Below are positions 6,833-14,576 of a stretch of DNA of 15,995 bases, one piece after another. Origin of the DNA: CAYVXE01 sp964455375 (GTDB taxonomy: Bacteria; Zhuqueibacterota; Zhuqueibacteria; Oceanimicrobiales; Oceanimicrobiaceae). Both the position numbers and the translations under genes were made by a program. The stretch is from positions 1-15,995 of the forward strand of contig CAYVXE010000098.1 in assembly GCA_964455375.1 (NCBI GenBank), given 5' to 3'. Under the pieces are notes generated by a model that saw only the letters and a program-made list of their open reading frames with translations, made no database searches and was not told where the DNA came from. The first letter of the stretch is position 1, and every line of letters begins with the position of its first letter.

Positions 6833-8362
6833 GTGATTGTAAAGAAACCTGCGTTGAACAAAATCGGCATTCGCTCCGAGCAAAAGCACTGGGAGTCCCG
6901 CGTAACCATCTCTCCCGACGATGTAAAACGCCTGCCGGCAAACCTGCAACTTTTCATTCAGAGTGACGGCGAAAGAAAACTACCGTTTAAAAGCAGGGTG
7001 TTTCATCCCGAAGAGTATATGGAAGCAAGCCAGTCCGGTGGCGCAAAAGTAGCCTTCACCGATTCATTACGTAGCTGTGACATAATCGTTGGCACCAAAG
7101 AAGTGAAAGAGGTCTTCCGGCAGCTTCATGAGGAAGAACTTGTTTTTCTTGAAAAATACTTCCCTACCTTTTCGACCAATATCCAAAATATAGTTATTGA
7201 TTTTGGTTTAAAAATTGCTGTTTTAACCAATTTCCTCTCCGACAATGAAAAAGACGCTTTAAAAGTATGGGCAAGAAATACGCCGGTCGAACAAACGATG
7301 TTGAAACTCATCGACATGCAGGAACAATTGATTTTGAAAGATAAGCTTTATTTATTCTTCTCCCATACCCACAAAGGGCAGGAATATAATATGCGGATGT
7401 TGTGTGAATTCATAAAGAAGAAAGCCTCTTTACTCGATTATGAGTTGTTGAGTGAAAATGTAGACGGCTGCCGCCGGAGAACTGTGTATTACAGTAACTG
7501 GGCGGGAACAATCGGCATCCTCAATGCTTTGTGGACCTTCAGTGAACATCTGTTTTTAAGAACCGGATTAACATCACCATTCCGTGAACTAAAGTCGCCG
7601 GAATGTTATGATTCCCAAAAGTGCGAATATAGCAGTGTCGCTGTTCTGGAACGGAAAATTCAACAAATTGGCGAAATCATTGCCAACGACGGGCTACCTT
7701 TTCCGCTTATCATTGGCGTTAGCGGGTTTCGCGGTCAGGTTGGACGTTTCGTCACGGATGTCCTTGAAAAATGGGGACTCCCACATACGTCACTGGAACC
7801 GGAAGCAATTATTGAATTAAGCGATTTGCACTCTCTTTCAAAGAAGTCGATTTATGTCACCAGGTTGGACTATCAGCATCTCTATCGGGTGCGACCGGGT
7901 GTGAACATTGAATCGCAAAGCATCCGGCAAATCATCAAGAGCGGCAGAGGGCATTTGCTGGAATCAAATATGGATAAATATTTTCCGAGTTTATCTATTT
8001 TCATAAATTGCATTGTCTGGAACAAAGAATGCCCAAAACTGCTAACCAATTCCTACTTGAAGAATTACTACGACTGTAAAACACTGCATAAAAATCCGAT
8101 ACTTCCGGTGATCGGAGACATTACCTGTGACCCCAATGGCTCGGTTGAGTGTTGCCGGGACACCTATCCAAACAATCCGTCTTATATGTGGCGACCCGAC
8201 AAAACAGATGAACCAATTTTATGGGATGCGGATTTAAAAACGTTCGAGGCAGACANNNNNNNNNNNNNNNNNNNNNNNNNNNNNNNNNNNNNNNNNNNNN
8301 NNNNNNNNNNNNNNNNNNNNNNNNNNNNNNNNNNNNNNNNNNNNNNNNNNNNNNNTTTTTAA
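6833..8362 (+). CDS. Lysine-ketoglutarate reductase (saccharopine dehydrogenase, lysine-forming type), interrupted by a gap
   Basis: The enzyme reductively condenses lysine with 2-oxoglutarate to give saccharopine using NAD(P)H, or runs the reverse reaction. It resembles the N-terminal half of the animal/plant bifunctional protein (AASS/LKR-SDH). KIGIRSEQKHWESRVTISP opens the alanine-dehydrogenase-like N domain. FFSHTHKGQEYNM (Ser177, His178, Lys181, counted from GTG 6833) and the AGTIGILNALW segment are diagnostic. IIGVSGFRGQVGRFV is the glycine-rich dinucleotide loop. VIGDITCDPNGSVE matches the GDISCD..GS segment of the family. I favour GTG at 6833, with AGAGAAGAG six bases upstream, over ATG at 6788, which lacks a Shine-Dalgarno sequence. 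The sequence is read to 8255, then 100 N; the nominal frame closes at TAA 8360-8362. The last tens of residues are hidden, and the true gap length is unknown. Confidence 0.85.
   Translation: MIVKKPALNKIGIRSEQKHWESRVTISPDDVKRLPANLQLFIQSDGERKLPFKSRVFHPEEYMEASQSGGAKVAFTDSLRSCDIIVGTKEVKEVFRQLHEEELVFLEKYFPTFSTNIQNIVIDFGLKIAVLTNFLSDNEKDALKVWARNTPVEQTMLKLIDMQEQLILKDKLYLFFSHTHKGQEYNMRMLCEFIKKKASLLDYELLSENVDGCRRRTVYYSNWAGTIGILNALWTFSEHLFLRTGLTSPFRELKSPECYDSQKCEYSSVAVLERKIQQIGEIIANDGLPFPLIIGVSGFRGQVGRFVTDVLEKWGLPHTSLEPEAIIELSDLHSLSKKSIYVTRLDYQHLYRVRPGVNIESQSIRQIIKSGRGHLLESNMDKYFPSLSIFINCIVWNKECPKLLTNSYLKNYYDCKTLHKNPILPVIGDITCDPNGSVECCRDTYPNNPSYMWRPDKTDEPILWDADLKTFEADXXXXXXXXXXXXXXXXXXXXXXXXXXXXXXXXXXF
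8256..8355. other. Assembly gap (100 N)
   Basis: Exactly 100 undetermined bases, a conventional placeholder length, so the real distance is unknown. It covers the C-terminal end of lysine-ketoglutarate reductase and the likely ribosome binding site of the next gene. Confidence 0.98.
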
Positions 8363-9709
8363 ATGAAACAAATTCTCGTTCTTGGCGCAGGGTTAAGTTC
8401 TACCTACTTAATTGATTATCTTTTAAAGCAGTCACAATCTGAAAATTGGTTTGTAACGGTCGGTGATATGAGCCTTAAAACCGCGAAGAAGGCTGTTAAC
8501 GGTCACGCCAATGGGGCTGCCATAAAATTTGATGTAAACGACGCGGGATTTCGTGGTACTCAGATTGAAAAAGCTGATATCGTTGTGAATATGCTGCCGC
8601 CGTCTTTTCAATATTTGGTGGCTATCGATTGTGTGCTACATTCGCGTTCCATGGTCTCTGCTTCCTATCAAAATAAGCGTATGAAAAACCTGGATGCAGA
8701 GGCAAACCGCAAAGGCGTTCTTCTGCTAACGGAAATGGGGCTTGATCCGGGCATTGATCACATGATCGCCATGTCGCTCATCCATAAGATTCGCCGCCAA
8801 AAGGGCAAGATTACCAGTTTTAAATCGTATGGCGGCGCACTTCCAGCGCCGGATTCCATCAACAACCCTTTTAAATACTTCGTCACCTGGAATCCCAGAA
8901 ATGTCGCGATGGCGGGAGAAAACGGCGCCCAGTTTTTGGAAAACGGACAAATAAAAATGGTGCCGTTTCATAACCTTTTTCAATACTCCTGGCCCATCAA
9001 AGTTGATGGCATCGGGACCATGGAGGTCTATCCTAACCGTGACACATTGATTTATCAAACACATTTTGATATCAGCGAAGCAAAAACAATCATGCGCGGT
9101 ACTATACGATACCCCGGCTGGTGTGAAACATGGCTGCAAATTGTCCGCCTGGGTATGGCCAATGAAACCCTGTATATCCCTAACTTAGCGGAAATGTCCT
9201 ATAAGGATTTCACGGAAATGTTTGTTCCCCTGGATGTCAATGGCACTGACCTGGAACAAAGAGTGGCCAGCTATTTAAATATTAATCCAACCGGTCACAT
9301 TATGGACAATTTAAAATGGTTTGGACTATTTGCGGACAAAAGAATTGGCAATGTAGGACAAACAGCGTCGGAGGTTCTCATTTATCTACTTAACTCCAAA
9401 TTAAAAATGCAACCCCAAAATCGGGACATAATTATCCTGATGACCGAAGTTGAGGCCGTTTTCAGGCAACCTACGGTAAGGCGGGAAAGCCACACAATGG
9501 CCCTTGTTGAATACGGAGACCAGCAGTATACCGCCATAAATAAAGGCGTAGGATTACCGGTTGCCGCTGCAGTAAAACTCATCCTGCAGGGTAAAATTGT
9601 TTTGACCGGCAGTCATATTCCCACGCACCCGTCGATCTATGAAACCGTTCTTAAAGAACTTAGAGCGGCAGGCCTGAAATTTAAGAAAAAGAAAAAACTG
9701 TTGAATTGA
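8363..9709 (+). CDS. Saccharopine dehydrogenase (glutamate-forming; saccharopine reductase type)
   Basis: This 448-residue cytosolic oxidoreductase interconverts saccharopine with 2-aminoadipate 6-semialdehyde plus glutamate, the step next to that of the preceding gene. It resembles fungal Lys9 and the C-terminal half of AASS. The N-terminal Rossmann loop is ILVLGAGLSSTYLIDYLL (about 4-21). VVNMLPPSF, then LLLTEMGLDPGIDHMIAMSL, the strongest family signature, and SYGGALPAPDSINNPFKYFVTW follow. The length is normal, and the protein ends in a lysine-rich tail. A TAA (8360-8362) in the same frame directly precedes the ATG, so whatever the gap length this is a separate protein and not a fused bifunctional one. 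The next gene begins 28 bp downstream. Whether the pair runs toward lysine breakdown or synthesis cannot be read from sequence. Confidence 0.9.
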   Translation: MKQILVLGAGLSSTYLIDYLLKQSQSENWFVTVGDMSLKTAKKAVNGHANGAAIKFDVNDAGFRGTQIEKADIVVNMLPPSFQYLVAIDCVLHSRSMVSASYQNKRMKNLDAEANRKGVLLLTEMGLDPGIDHMIAMSLIHKIRRQKGKITSFKSYGGALPAPDSINNPFKYFVTWNPRNVAMAGENGAQFLENGQIKMVPFHNLFQYSWPIKVDGIGTMEVYPNRDTLIYQTHFDISEAKTIMRGTIRYPGWCETWLQIVRLGMANETLYIPNLAEMSYKDFTEMFVPLDVNGTDLEQRVASYLNINPTGHIMDNLKWFGLFADKRIGNVGQTASEVLIYLLNSKLKMQPQNRDIIILMTEVEAVFRQPTVRRESHTMALVEYGDQQYTAINKGVGLPVAAAVKLILQGKIVLTGSHIPTHPSIYETVLKELRAAGLKFKKKKKLLN

Positions 9710-9737
9710 TAAAATAGATGAATTCGTTTAATCAGGA

Positions 9738-10481
9738 ATGAAGATTTTTGCACACAGAGGTTCACGGTTGTTGTGGCCGGAAAATACCATGCTGGCTTTT
9801 GACAACGCCCACGCATTCGGCGCAAACGGCTTTGAAACAGATTTACGTTTATCCGGGGATGGCGAAATCATCCTTTGTCATGATGACAACCTCTCACGCT
9901 TTGGGCTGCCGGAATTTACTCTGAGTCAACTCACAACCGCCGAAATTAAGAGGATTAAAATTAAATCCATCAACGGAGCTTTCGAAGATACGATCATCAC
10001 ACTCCGTGACTTATTGGTGAAATACCCTGACAAGTCTTATATTTTTGACTGCAAGACGTCTGACGAGACCTTATTTGTAACATTGTCCCACTTCCTCAAA
10101 GACATCGACTTTCATGATCGTATTTGGTTTTTAACCTGGAGCGCACAAGCCGACGCGTTCGTAAGAACTTATTTTCCCGGATATGCTTATTTCCCTCGTG
10201 AATCCTTAACACGAAAGTGGGGCATGTTCAGTATCATCGGATTAGGACAATTTTTTACACCGTCGCATCAAATTCTGTCTCTTCCGGCATATTACCACCA
10301 TTTACCAGTCATGAAAAAACAGCAAGTGCTTTCTATTCACCAGAAAGGCAGGCATTTTGTGGGGTACATTGTCAATACCGAGAAAGAATACAATCGCTGC
10401 CTGGCCTGCGGTGTTCAAACGGTGCTCACCGACCGTGCAGACCTAATTCAACGATTAAACCAATCGCATAAAGAAACGTAA
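9738..10481 (+). CDS. Glycerophosphodiester phosphodiesterase family protein
   Basis: This 247-residue TIM-barrel hydrolase should cleave glycerophosphodiesters to glycerol 3-phosphate and an alcohol. The active-site set is nearly complete: AHRGS with His6 and Arg7, PENT with Glu15, Glu33 and Asp35 in GFETDLRLSGDGEIILCHDD, and catalytic His48. The following acid-x-Lys metal/substrate motif is Asp104-Cys-Lys106, where Glu-x-Lys is more common. The barrel closes with GYIVNTEKEY and VQTVLTDRADL. No signal peptide or TM segment is seen, so it is probably cytosolic. It starts 28 bp after saccharopine dehydrogenase and is probably co-transcribed. The purine-rich AGGA at 9733-9736 is too close to the ATG for a standard ribosome site. 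It converges with the receiver gene on the other strand. The family call is good; the substrate is unknown. Confidence 0.86.
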   Translation: MKIFAHRGSRLLWPENTMLAFDNAHAFGANGFETDLRLSGDGEIILCHDDNLSRFGLPEFTLSQLTTAEIKRIKIKSINGAFEDTIITLRDLLVKYPDKSYIFDCKTSDETLFVTLSHFLKDIDFHDRIWFLTWSAQADAFVRTYFPGYAYFPRESLTRKWGMFSIIGLGQFFTPSHQILSLPAYYHHLPVMKKQQVLSIHQKGRHFVGYIVNTEKEYNRCLACGVQTVLTDRADLIQRLNQSHKET

Positions 10482-10554
10482 CAGAGGAATCACTCCAAAC
10501 ACAAATCAATTTCCACGCAGGAGTAGTGCCTGAGCAGAAAAGCCGCATTCGTTT

Positions 10555-10911
10555 CTAAAGCATTCGCTTGATCGTCTGCAGAATTTTTGTGGGTTTACAT
10601 GGTTTCTGTAAAATTTTGTAGTGCATATTTGCCGGCAGGTTAAGTTTATTGCCTAAATTGAATGCAGTTAGAAAAATAACCTTAAAGGACGCATTGATTT
10701 CCCAACATCTCTCCACCACCTCGAGTCCGCTCATGTCCGGCAATTTATAATCGCTAATCAACAAATGGAAGGTGGCCCTTCTGAAGTGAGATAGCGCTTT
10801 ATTGCCTCGTAATGCTATTTTACACGTAAAGCCTGCATCTGTAAGATACTCCCGAAGTACGTGTGCGGTATCTTGGTTGTCCTCAATAATCAAAATATTC
10901 TTTTTCCGCAT
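10555..10911 (-). CDS. Stand-alone response regulator receiver protein
   Basis: This 118-residue single receiver (CheY-like) domain has no output domain. All key residues are present: acidic pair Glu10-Asp11, phosphoacceptor Asp54 in LLISDYKLPDMSG, switch Thr82 in FLTAF, and Lys103 in LQKPCKP. It lies 120 nt downstream of the NtrC-type regulator on the same strand, so it could be the last gene of that operon. It could equally be a separate unit: no clear promoter or terminator lies in the 120 nt. Without an output domain it may act through protein contacts or as a phosphate sink for the nearby kinase (inference). No strong ribosome binding site precedes its ATG. Confidence 0.87.
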   Translation of the reverse strand: MRKKNILIIEDNQDTAHVLREYLTDAGFTCKIALRGNKALSHFRRATFHLLISDYKLPDMSGLEVVERCWEINASFKVIFLTAFNLGNKLNLPANMHYKILQKPCKPTKILQTIKRML

Positions 10912-11031
10912 GTCAGATTCATAAATAAGTGATTGACCAAAAATCCGCTATTTTTCGCAGAACGTATCATTCCGAAACCAGCGGCTGCCAGGCGGTTTAG
11001 ACAAGACAGAAGACGCTCTTTTACAAAAGGG

Positions 11032-12423
11032 TCACTCTCCCTCATTCAGTTGATACAATTCATTTTCCAGAAAATATTTATTCAACTTGTTATGTAAAGT
11101 CTTTAAGCTAATGTCCAAAAGTTTTGCAGCTTTTGTTTTATTATTATGAGTCATTTTGAGTGTTTTGTAGATGATATCTTTTTCTATTTCGTTGAAAGGC
11201 CGGCCAATTTCGACAAAATCGCCGGTCGGTATATTCTGTGAATCTCTGATTTGTTTCGGCAGATGTTTTACCTCTGCCAGAGGACCATTGCAAAGAATGA
11301 CGGCGCGCTCGACAGCATTCTTCAGTTCCCGAATATTGCCCGGCCATGAGTGATTTTGTAAAATATCAAGAGCTTTCGGTGAAAAACCGGAGACGTTCTT
11401 TTGATTTTTTTGATTGAAAATTTGTATGAAATCGTCTATCAGTAATTGCAGATCTCCCAAGCGCTCTCGTAACGGTGGAATTTCAATATCGAGAACGCTT
11501 AATCTGAAATAGAGGTCTTCCCGCAAAGAACCGTCTTTTAAGGCTCTGGAAACATCAATATTGGTTGCAGAGACAATCCGGACGTCAACTTCAACCTCTT
11601 TCGAACCGCCAAGACGCCGGAATTTTTTAGTCTCCAGTACACGCAATAATTTCGTTTGCAGTTCCGGGGACATCTCGCCTATTTCATCCAAAAACAACGT
11701 TCCCCCATGTGCCATTTCAAAGCAACCGGCCTTTTCTTTTACCGCACCGGTAAACGCACCTTTTTCATGTCCAAACAGCTCATTTTCCAAAATGTCACGT
11801 GGAAAAGCTGCACAGTTCACAGCAATAAAAGGGCCCTTATTTCGGCTGCTCTTAGAATGAATGGCTTTTGCGACAAGTTCTTTTCCGGTACCGCTTTCGC
11901 CTGTAATAATGATATTTGCTGTTGTGTCTGCCACAGAGTCGATGATTTTATAAATATGCCGCATTTTGGCATCCTGACCGATCATATTCTCAAAACTGGA
12001 AAGCTGATGAATTTTCTTTTGCAGGGTTTTATTCTCTTCCAACAAATCCTTTCGTTCGAGAGCCCGGCGAATAATTGCCCTTAAGCGATTTCCGTCCACC
12101 GGTTTTGTTAAATAATCGTAAGCACCCGATTTTATGGCTTCTACTGCATTTGCAATGGTGCCTTTACCAGTTATAATAATGACTTCGGTTTCAGGTCGCA
12201 TGGCACGAACAGTTTTAAGAACGTCGAGGCCGCTTTTGCCTGGCATCATAAGGTCCACTAAAAGTAAATCAAATACATGCTCTTCAATCAAATGCACCGC
12301 CTTTTTGCCATCATTACAGGTTTTCGTCTGGTAGCCCTCCAGCTCCAATAAAGCGGACAGACCCTCCGTAATGGCTATTTCATCGTCTGCAATAAGAATT
12401 TTGTATTTCTCTGAATGAGCCAT
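11032..12423 (-). CDS. NtrC-family sigma-54-dependent response regulator
   Basis: This 463-residue transcription activator has three domains. The receiver (about 7-122) has Asp13-Asp14, phosphoacceptor Asp57, Thr85 and Lys107. The AAA+ sigma-54 interaction domain (about 146-380) has Walker A GESGTGKE (175-182), the sigma-54 contact loop GAFTGA (222-227), Walker B LFLDE (Asp246-Glu247) and FRLSVLDIEIPPLRER. The Fis-type helix-turn-helix is KTKAAKLLDISLKTLHNKL near the C-terminus. All motifs needed for an active, phosphorylation-controlled enhancer-binding ATPase are present. It starts 3 nt after the kinase stop, with GAGG six bases before its ATG inside the kinase's last codons, so the two are translationally linked and almost certainly a cognate pair. 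Target promoters are unknown; none was recognised in the window. Confidence 0.94.
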   Translation of the reverse strand: MAHSEKYKILIADDEIAITEGLSALLELEGYQTKTCNDGKKAVHLIEEHVFDLLLVDLMMPGKSGLDVLKTVRAMRPETEVIIITGKGTIANAVEAIKSGAYDYLTKPVDGNRLRAIIRRALERKDLLEENKTLQKKIHQLSSFENMIGQDAKMRHIYKIIDSVADTTANIIITGESGTGKELVAKAIHSKSSRNKGPFIAVNCAAFPRDILENELFGHEKGAFTGAVKEKAGCFEMAHGGTLFLDEIGEMSPELQTKLLRVLETKKFRRLGGSKEVEVDVRIVSATNIDVSRALKDGSLREDLYFRLSVLDIEIPPLRERLGDLQLLIDDFIQIFNQKNQKNVSGFSPKALDILQNHSWPGNIRELKNAVERAVILCNGPLAEVKHLPKQIRDSQNIPTGDFVEIGRPFNEIEKDIIYKTLKMTHNNKTKAAKLLDISLKTLHNKLNKYFLENELYQLNEGE

Positions 12424-12426
12424 TTT

Positions 12427-13869
12427 TTACCTCGCCACTCGGAAAGAAATTGTCACGGTGGTACCCTTTTCAGGTTTGCTCTCCAATTTCAGATGTCCCA
12501 AATTGGATTCAATGAGTTTCTTGGTAATGGGCAAACCGATACCTGACCCATTTTTTTTTGTTGTATAATAAAGGTCAAATATTTTACTCAGTTGCTCTTT
12601 GGGAATACCTGCACCCACATCCTTAATTGAGATAAAACTATTTCCCCTTTGGAACCATGTACGAACTTGAATCTTACTCTGCGGCGGTGATGCATGGATA
12701 GCGTTTATCAGAAGATTATGTAATGCTTGTTGCAACTGGTTTTTGTCAACATCGATAACGTTCACATTATCCGCAAGGCGTGTTTCAATTTTTACCTTCG
12801 CCTTACCCGCTTCCTGACGCACCATTTGACAAACGGATTTCACCGTCTGATTGAGTTTGACTTTTTCCTTCTGCGGGACACCAGGACGTACGAAATTTAA
12901 AAATCCCTGAATAACTTCCTGCAGATGTTCCAATTCCTTTTCGATGATTTTGGTGTGTTTCAACGTTTCCGTTTTAGGTTTTTCCCTTTGAATCTTTGTT
13001 TTTAAAACATCGACATTTATGACTAAAGCATGTAAGGGATTTTTAACCTCGTGTGCCATGATGTTCATGAATCTGGAAATGGTTCTCAACTCTTTGACCA
13101 TCATATTTTTTTTACGCACGGCGACTCTTTGTGCCGAATCAATTTGTTCAAACTTTTCCAGAGCACGATTGGTTTTTTGGTAAACGGAATGGAATTCATC
13201 GTTTTGCTTGTTCTTTATGCGGTATCCATATTTCCGTCTTTCTAAAACTGACATGGCGGTTTCAATTTTTTTCATTGGCGACTTGACAAATCGGCCGAGC
13301 AGTAATGAAATCAGGACGACACCCAACAATCCTGAGACCCCCAGAACGTAAAAGTTCATAGTTGCCCGGTGCAGTATTTTCTGTAAGTTACTGTCCGACT
13401 TTAGTTTGATGATGCCTGAAAATGAAGATGAACGATGAATTGGCCAGATGGTTAAAAGATTTTTGTTTGCAGATCGTTGAATATGAATCCCCAATGTATC
13501 TAAAATAGGTGTACAGCGTTTCAATTCCCGGATGATATCATCGTGATGGTTGCCATTCAAAGAAAAAATGATTGACGAATCGGCATTTATGATCACAAAG
13601 TTGTCAGCGTCATCGATTCCCTCGAATTTGTTTTCAAGTGTTTCAAGCAAACTTTTTGTCCCGGATTCAAGAGAATCGTGCAAGTTTTTTTTCCCCGAAA
13701 GACTTTCTGCAACGATTGCTTTTATTTGTAAGGTGGTAAGCAGAGCTTCCTGTTCAGTTGATAGTTTTGCCATTCTTTTCAGCGGCGTGAAAGCAAAATA
13801 ACTGGCAAATCCAAACGTCAGTGCGAAAAATAAACTTACAATAAATAAATTTTTTTTGGTCACTTTCAT
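12427..13869 (-). CDS. Membrane-bound sensor histidine kinase
   Basis: The kinase has about 480 residues and probably phosphorylates the NtrC-type regulator encoded 3 nt downstream. TM1 (about 7-26) and TM2 (about 172-193) enclose an extracytoplasmic sensor region of roughly 145 residues with no motif I recognise. A HAMP-like linker (about 194-245) follows. The dimerisation/phosphoacceptor helix has FMNIMAHEVKNP with His273. The catalytic GHKL domain (about 370-478) has N box NLLINAIHASP, KDVGAGIP and GSGIGLPITKKLIE. The frame can be extended to a TTG at 13926, but that TTG belongs to a good -35 box (TTGACA). I therefore choose ATG at 13869, which has AAAAGAG about seven bases upstream and gives a clean N-terminus (MKVTKKN then TM1). 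The signal sensed is unknown. Confidence 0.9.
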   Translation of the reverse strand: MKVTKKNLFIVSLFFALTFGFASYFAFTPLKRMAKLSTEQEALLTTLQIKAIVAESLSGKKNLHDSLESGTKSLLETLENKFEGIDDADNFVIINADSSIIFSLNGNHHDDIIRELKRCTPILDTLGIHIQRSANKNLLTIWPIHRSSSFSGIIKLKSDSNLQKILHRATMNFYVLGVSGLLGVVLISLLLGRFVKSPMKKIETAMSVLERRKYGYRIKNKQNDEFHSVYQKTNRALEKFEQIDSAQRVAVRKKNMMVKELRTISRFMNIMAHEVKNPLHALVINVDVLKTKIQREKPKTETLKHTKIIEKELEHLQEVIQGFLNFVRPGVPQKEKVKLNQTVKSVCQMVRQEAGKAKVKIETRLADNVNVIDVDKNQLQQALHNLLINAIHASPPQSKIQVRTWFQRGNSFISIKDVGAGIPKEQLSKIFDLYYTTKKNGSGIGLPITKKLIESNLGHLKLESKPEKGTTVTISFRVAR

Positions 13870-13897
13870 TGAAAAACTCTTTTCTGAATCAGCACTC

Positions 13898-13926
13898 AAA
13901 ATAAGACCCTCTCTGAAGAATGTCAA
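13898..13926 (-). promoter_or_regulatory. Candidate promoter of the kinase/NtrC operon
   Basis: On the minus strand TTGACA (13926-13921) is followed, after a 17-bp spacer, by TATTTT (13903-13898), which matches TATAAT at four of six positions. Transcription would begin about 20 nt before the kinase ATG at 13869. The perfect -35 box, ideal spacing and position support it, as does the way it explains the spurious upstream TTG start. Confidence 0.5.
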
Positions 13927-14021
13927 GTGAAATCCACCGCAGTTTTTCCTTGCTTTAATCTATGTCTTACAATATCTTGAAGAACTTTTATGACACGTTT
14001 TTAACATGAGAGGATTTGCAA

Positions 14022-14576
14022 TTGCGTATTACGAAAGTTTATACAAGACAAGGTGACGCCGGAGAGACACGGTTGGGCGGCGGGCAAAAAGTCGCCAAAG
14101 ATGAGGTGCGGATTTCAGCTTACGGAACTGTCGATGAGCTCAACTCCGTGCTCGGCATCATTTTAGCGCATGACATTTCAGATAAAGTTAAATCCGCCTT
14201 GACTGTCATCCAGCATGAACTGTTTCTTTTAGGGGGTGATTTGTGCGTCCTGGAAGAAGATAAATCAAAGTTGAAAATGAAGACCCTTGAATCCGAACAT
14301 GTTCGAAAATTAGAACAGTTAATGGACACGCTAAACCGGGAGCTGACACCCCTGGAAGAATTTATTTTGCCTGGAGGCTCCAAAGGCGCGGCATTTTTGC
14401 ATCAGGCTCGCTGTGTTTGCAGGCGAGCCGAACGGCTGGTTGTGGCGCTGATGAAAAAAGAACCCATAAATAAAAATGTTCTGCGTTACTTAAACCGGCT
14501 TTCCGACACGCTGTTTGTTCTGGCACGCTATGAGAATTTTGTCCTGGGCATAGAAGACATTTACTGGAAAAAATAA
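14022..14576 (+). CDS. PduO-type ATP:cob(I)alamin adenosyltransferase
   Basis: This cytosolic enzyme transfers adenosyl from ATP to cob(I)alamin, giving coenzyme B12. The N-terminal ATP-binding stretch YTRQGDAGETRLGGG (from residue 7) is followed by VAKDEVRISAYGTVDELNS. FILPGGSKGAAFLHQAR leads into RCVCRRAER (Arg130-Arg138), then NRLSDTLFVLAR (Asn158-Asp162). All are hallmarks of the family, and the length (about 185) is typical. I favour TTG at 14022, seven to eight bases after AGAGGA (14009-14014), over TTG at 14016, which sits on top of that site; this gives the usual MRITKVYTR start. The gene is divergent from the kinase and followed with no spacer by a transporter. No B12-dependent enzyme is in the window, so the cofactor's user is elsewhere. 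Confidence 0.93.
   Translation: MRITKVYTRQGDAGETRLGGGQKVAKDEVRISAYGTVDELNSVLGIILAHDISDKVKSALTVIQHELFLLGGDLCVLEEDKSKLKMKTLESEHVRKLEQLMDTLNRELTPLEEFILPGGSKGAAFLHQARCVCRRAERLVVALMKKEPINKNVLRYLNRLSDTLFVLARYENFVLGIEDIYWKK

Noticed and set aside
8726..9139. A 137-codon open frame on the minus strand inside the saccharopine dehydrogenase gene
   Set aside because: It is fully antisense to a gene with clear family motifs, has no family resemblance, and is best explained as a chance frame.
6833..9709. A single fused AASS-type bifunctional enzyme broken by the gap
   Set aside because: TAA at 8360-8362 is in frame with and directly before the saccharopine dehydrogenase ATG, so fusion is excluded whatever the true gap length.
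11014..11028. CTTTTGTAAAAG palindrome downstream of the NtrC-type gene as a terminator
   Set aside because: The arms are only five A/T-rich pairs around a two-base loop, too tight and weak to terminate. It was not listed as a feature.
13950..13978. TTGCTT / TATCTT boxes with 17-bp spacing as a promoter for the adenosyltransferase gene
   Set aside because: The -35 matches consensus at only three positions and the -10 at four; this level of match is expected by chance in A/T-rich DNA.
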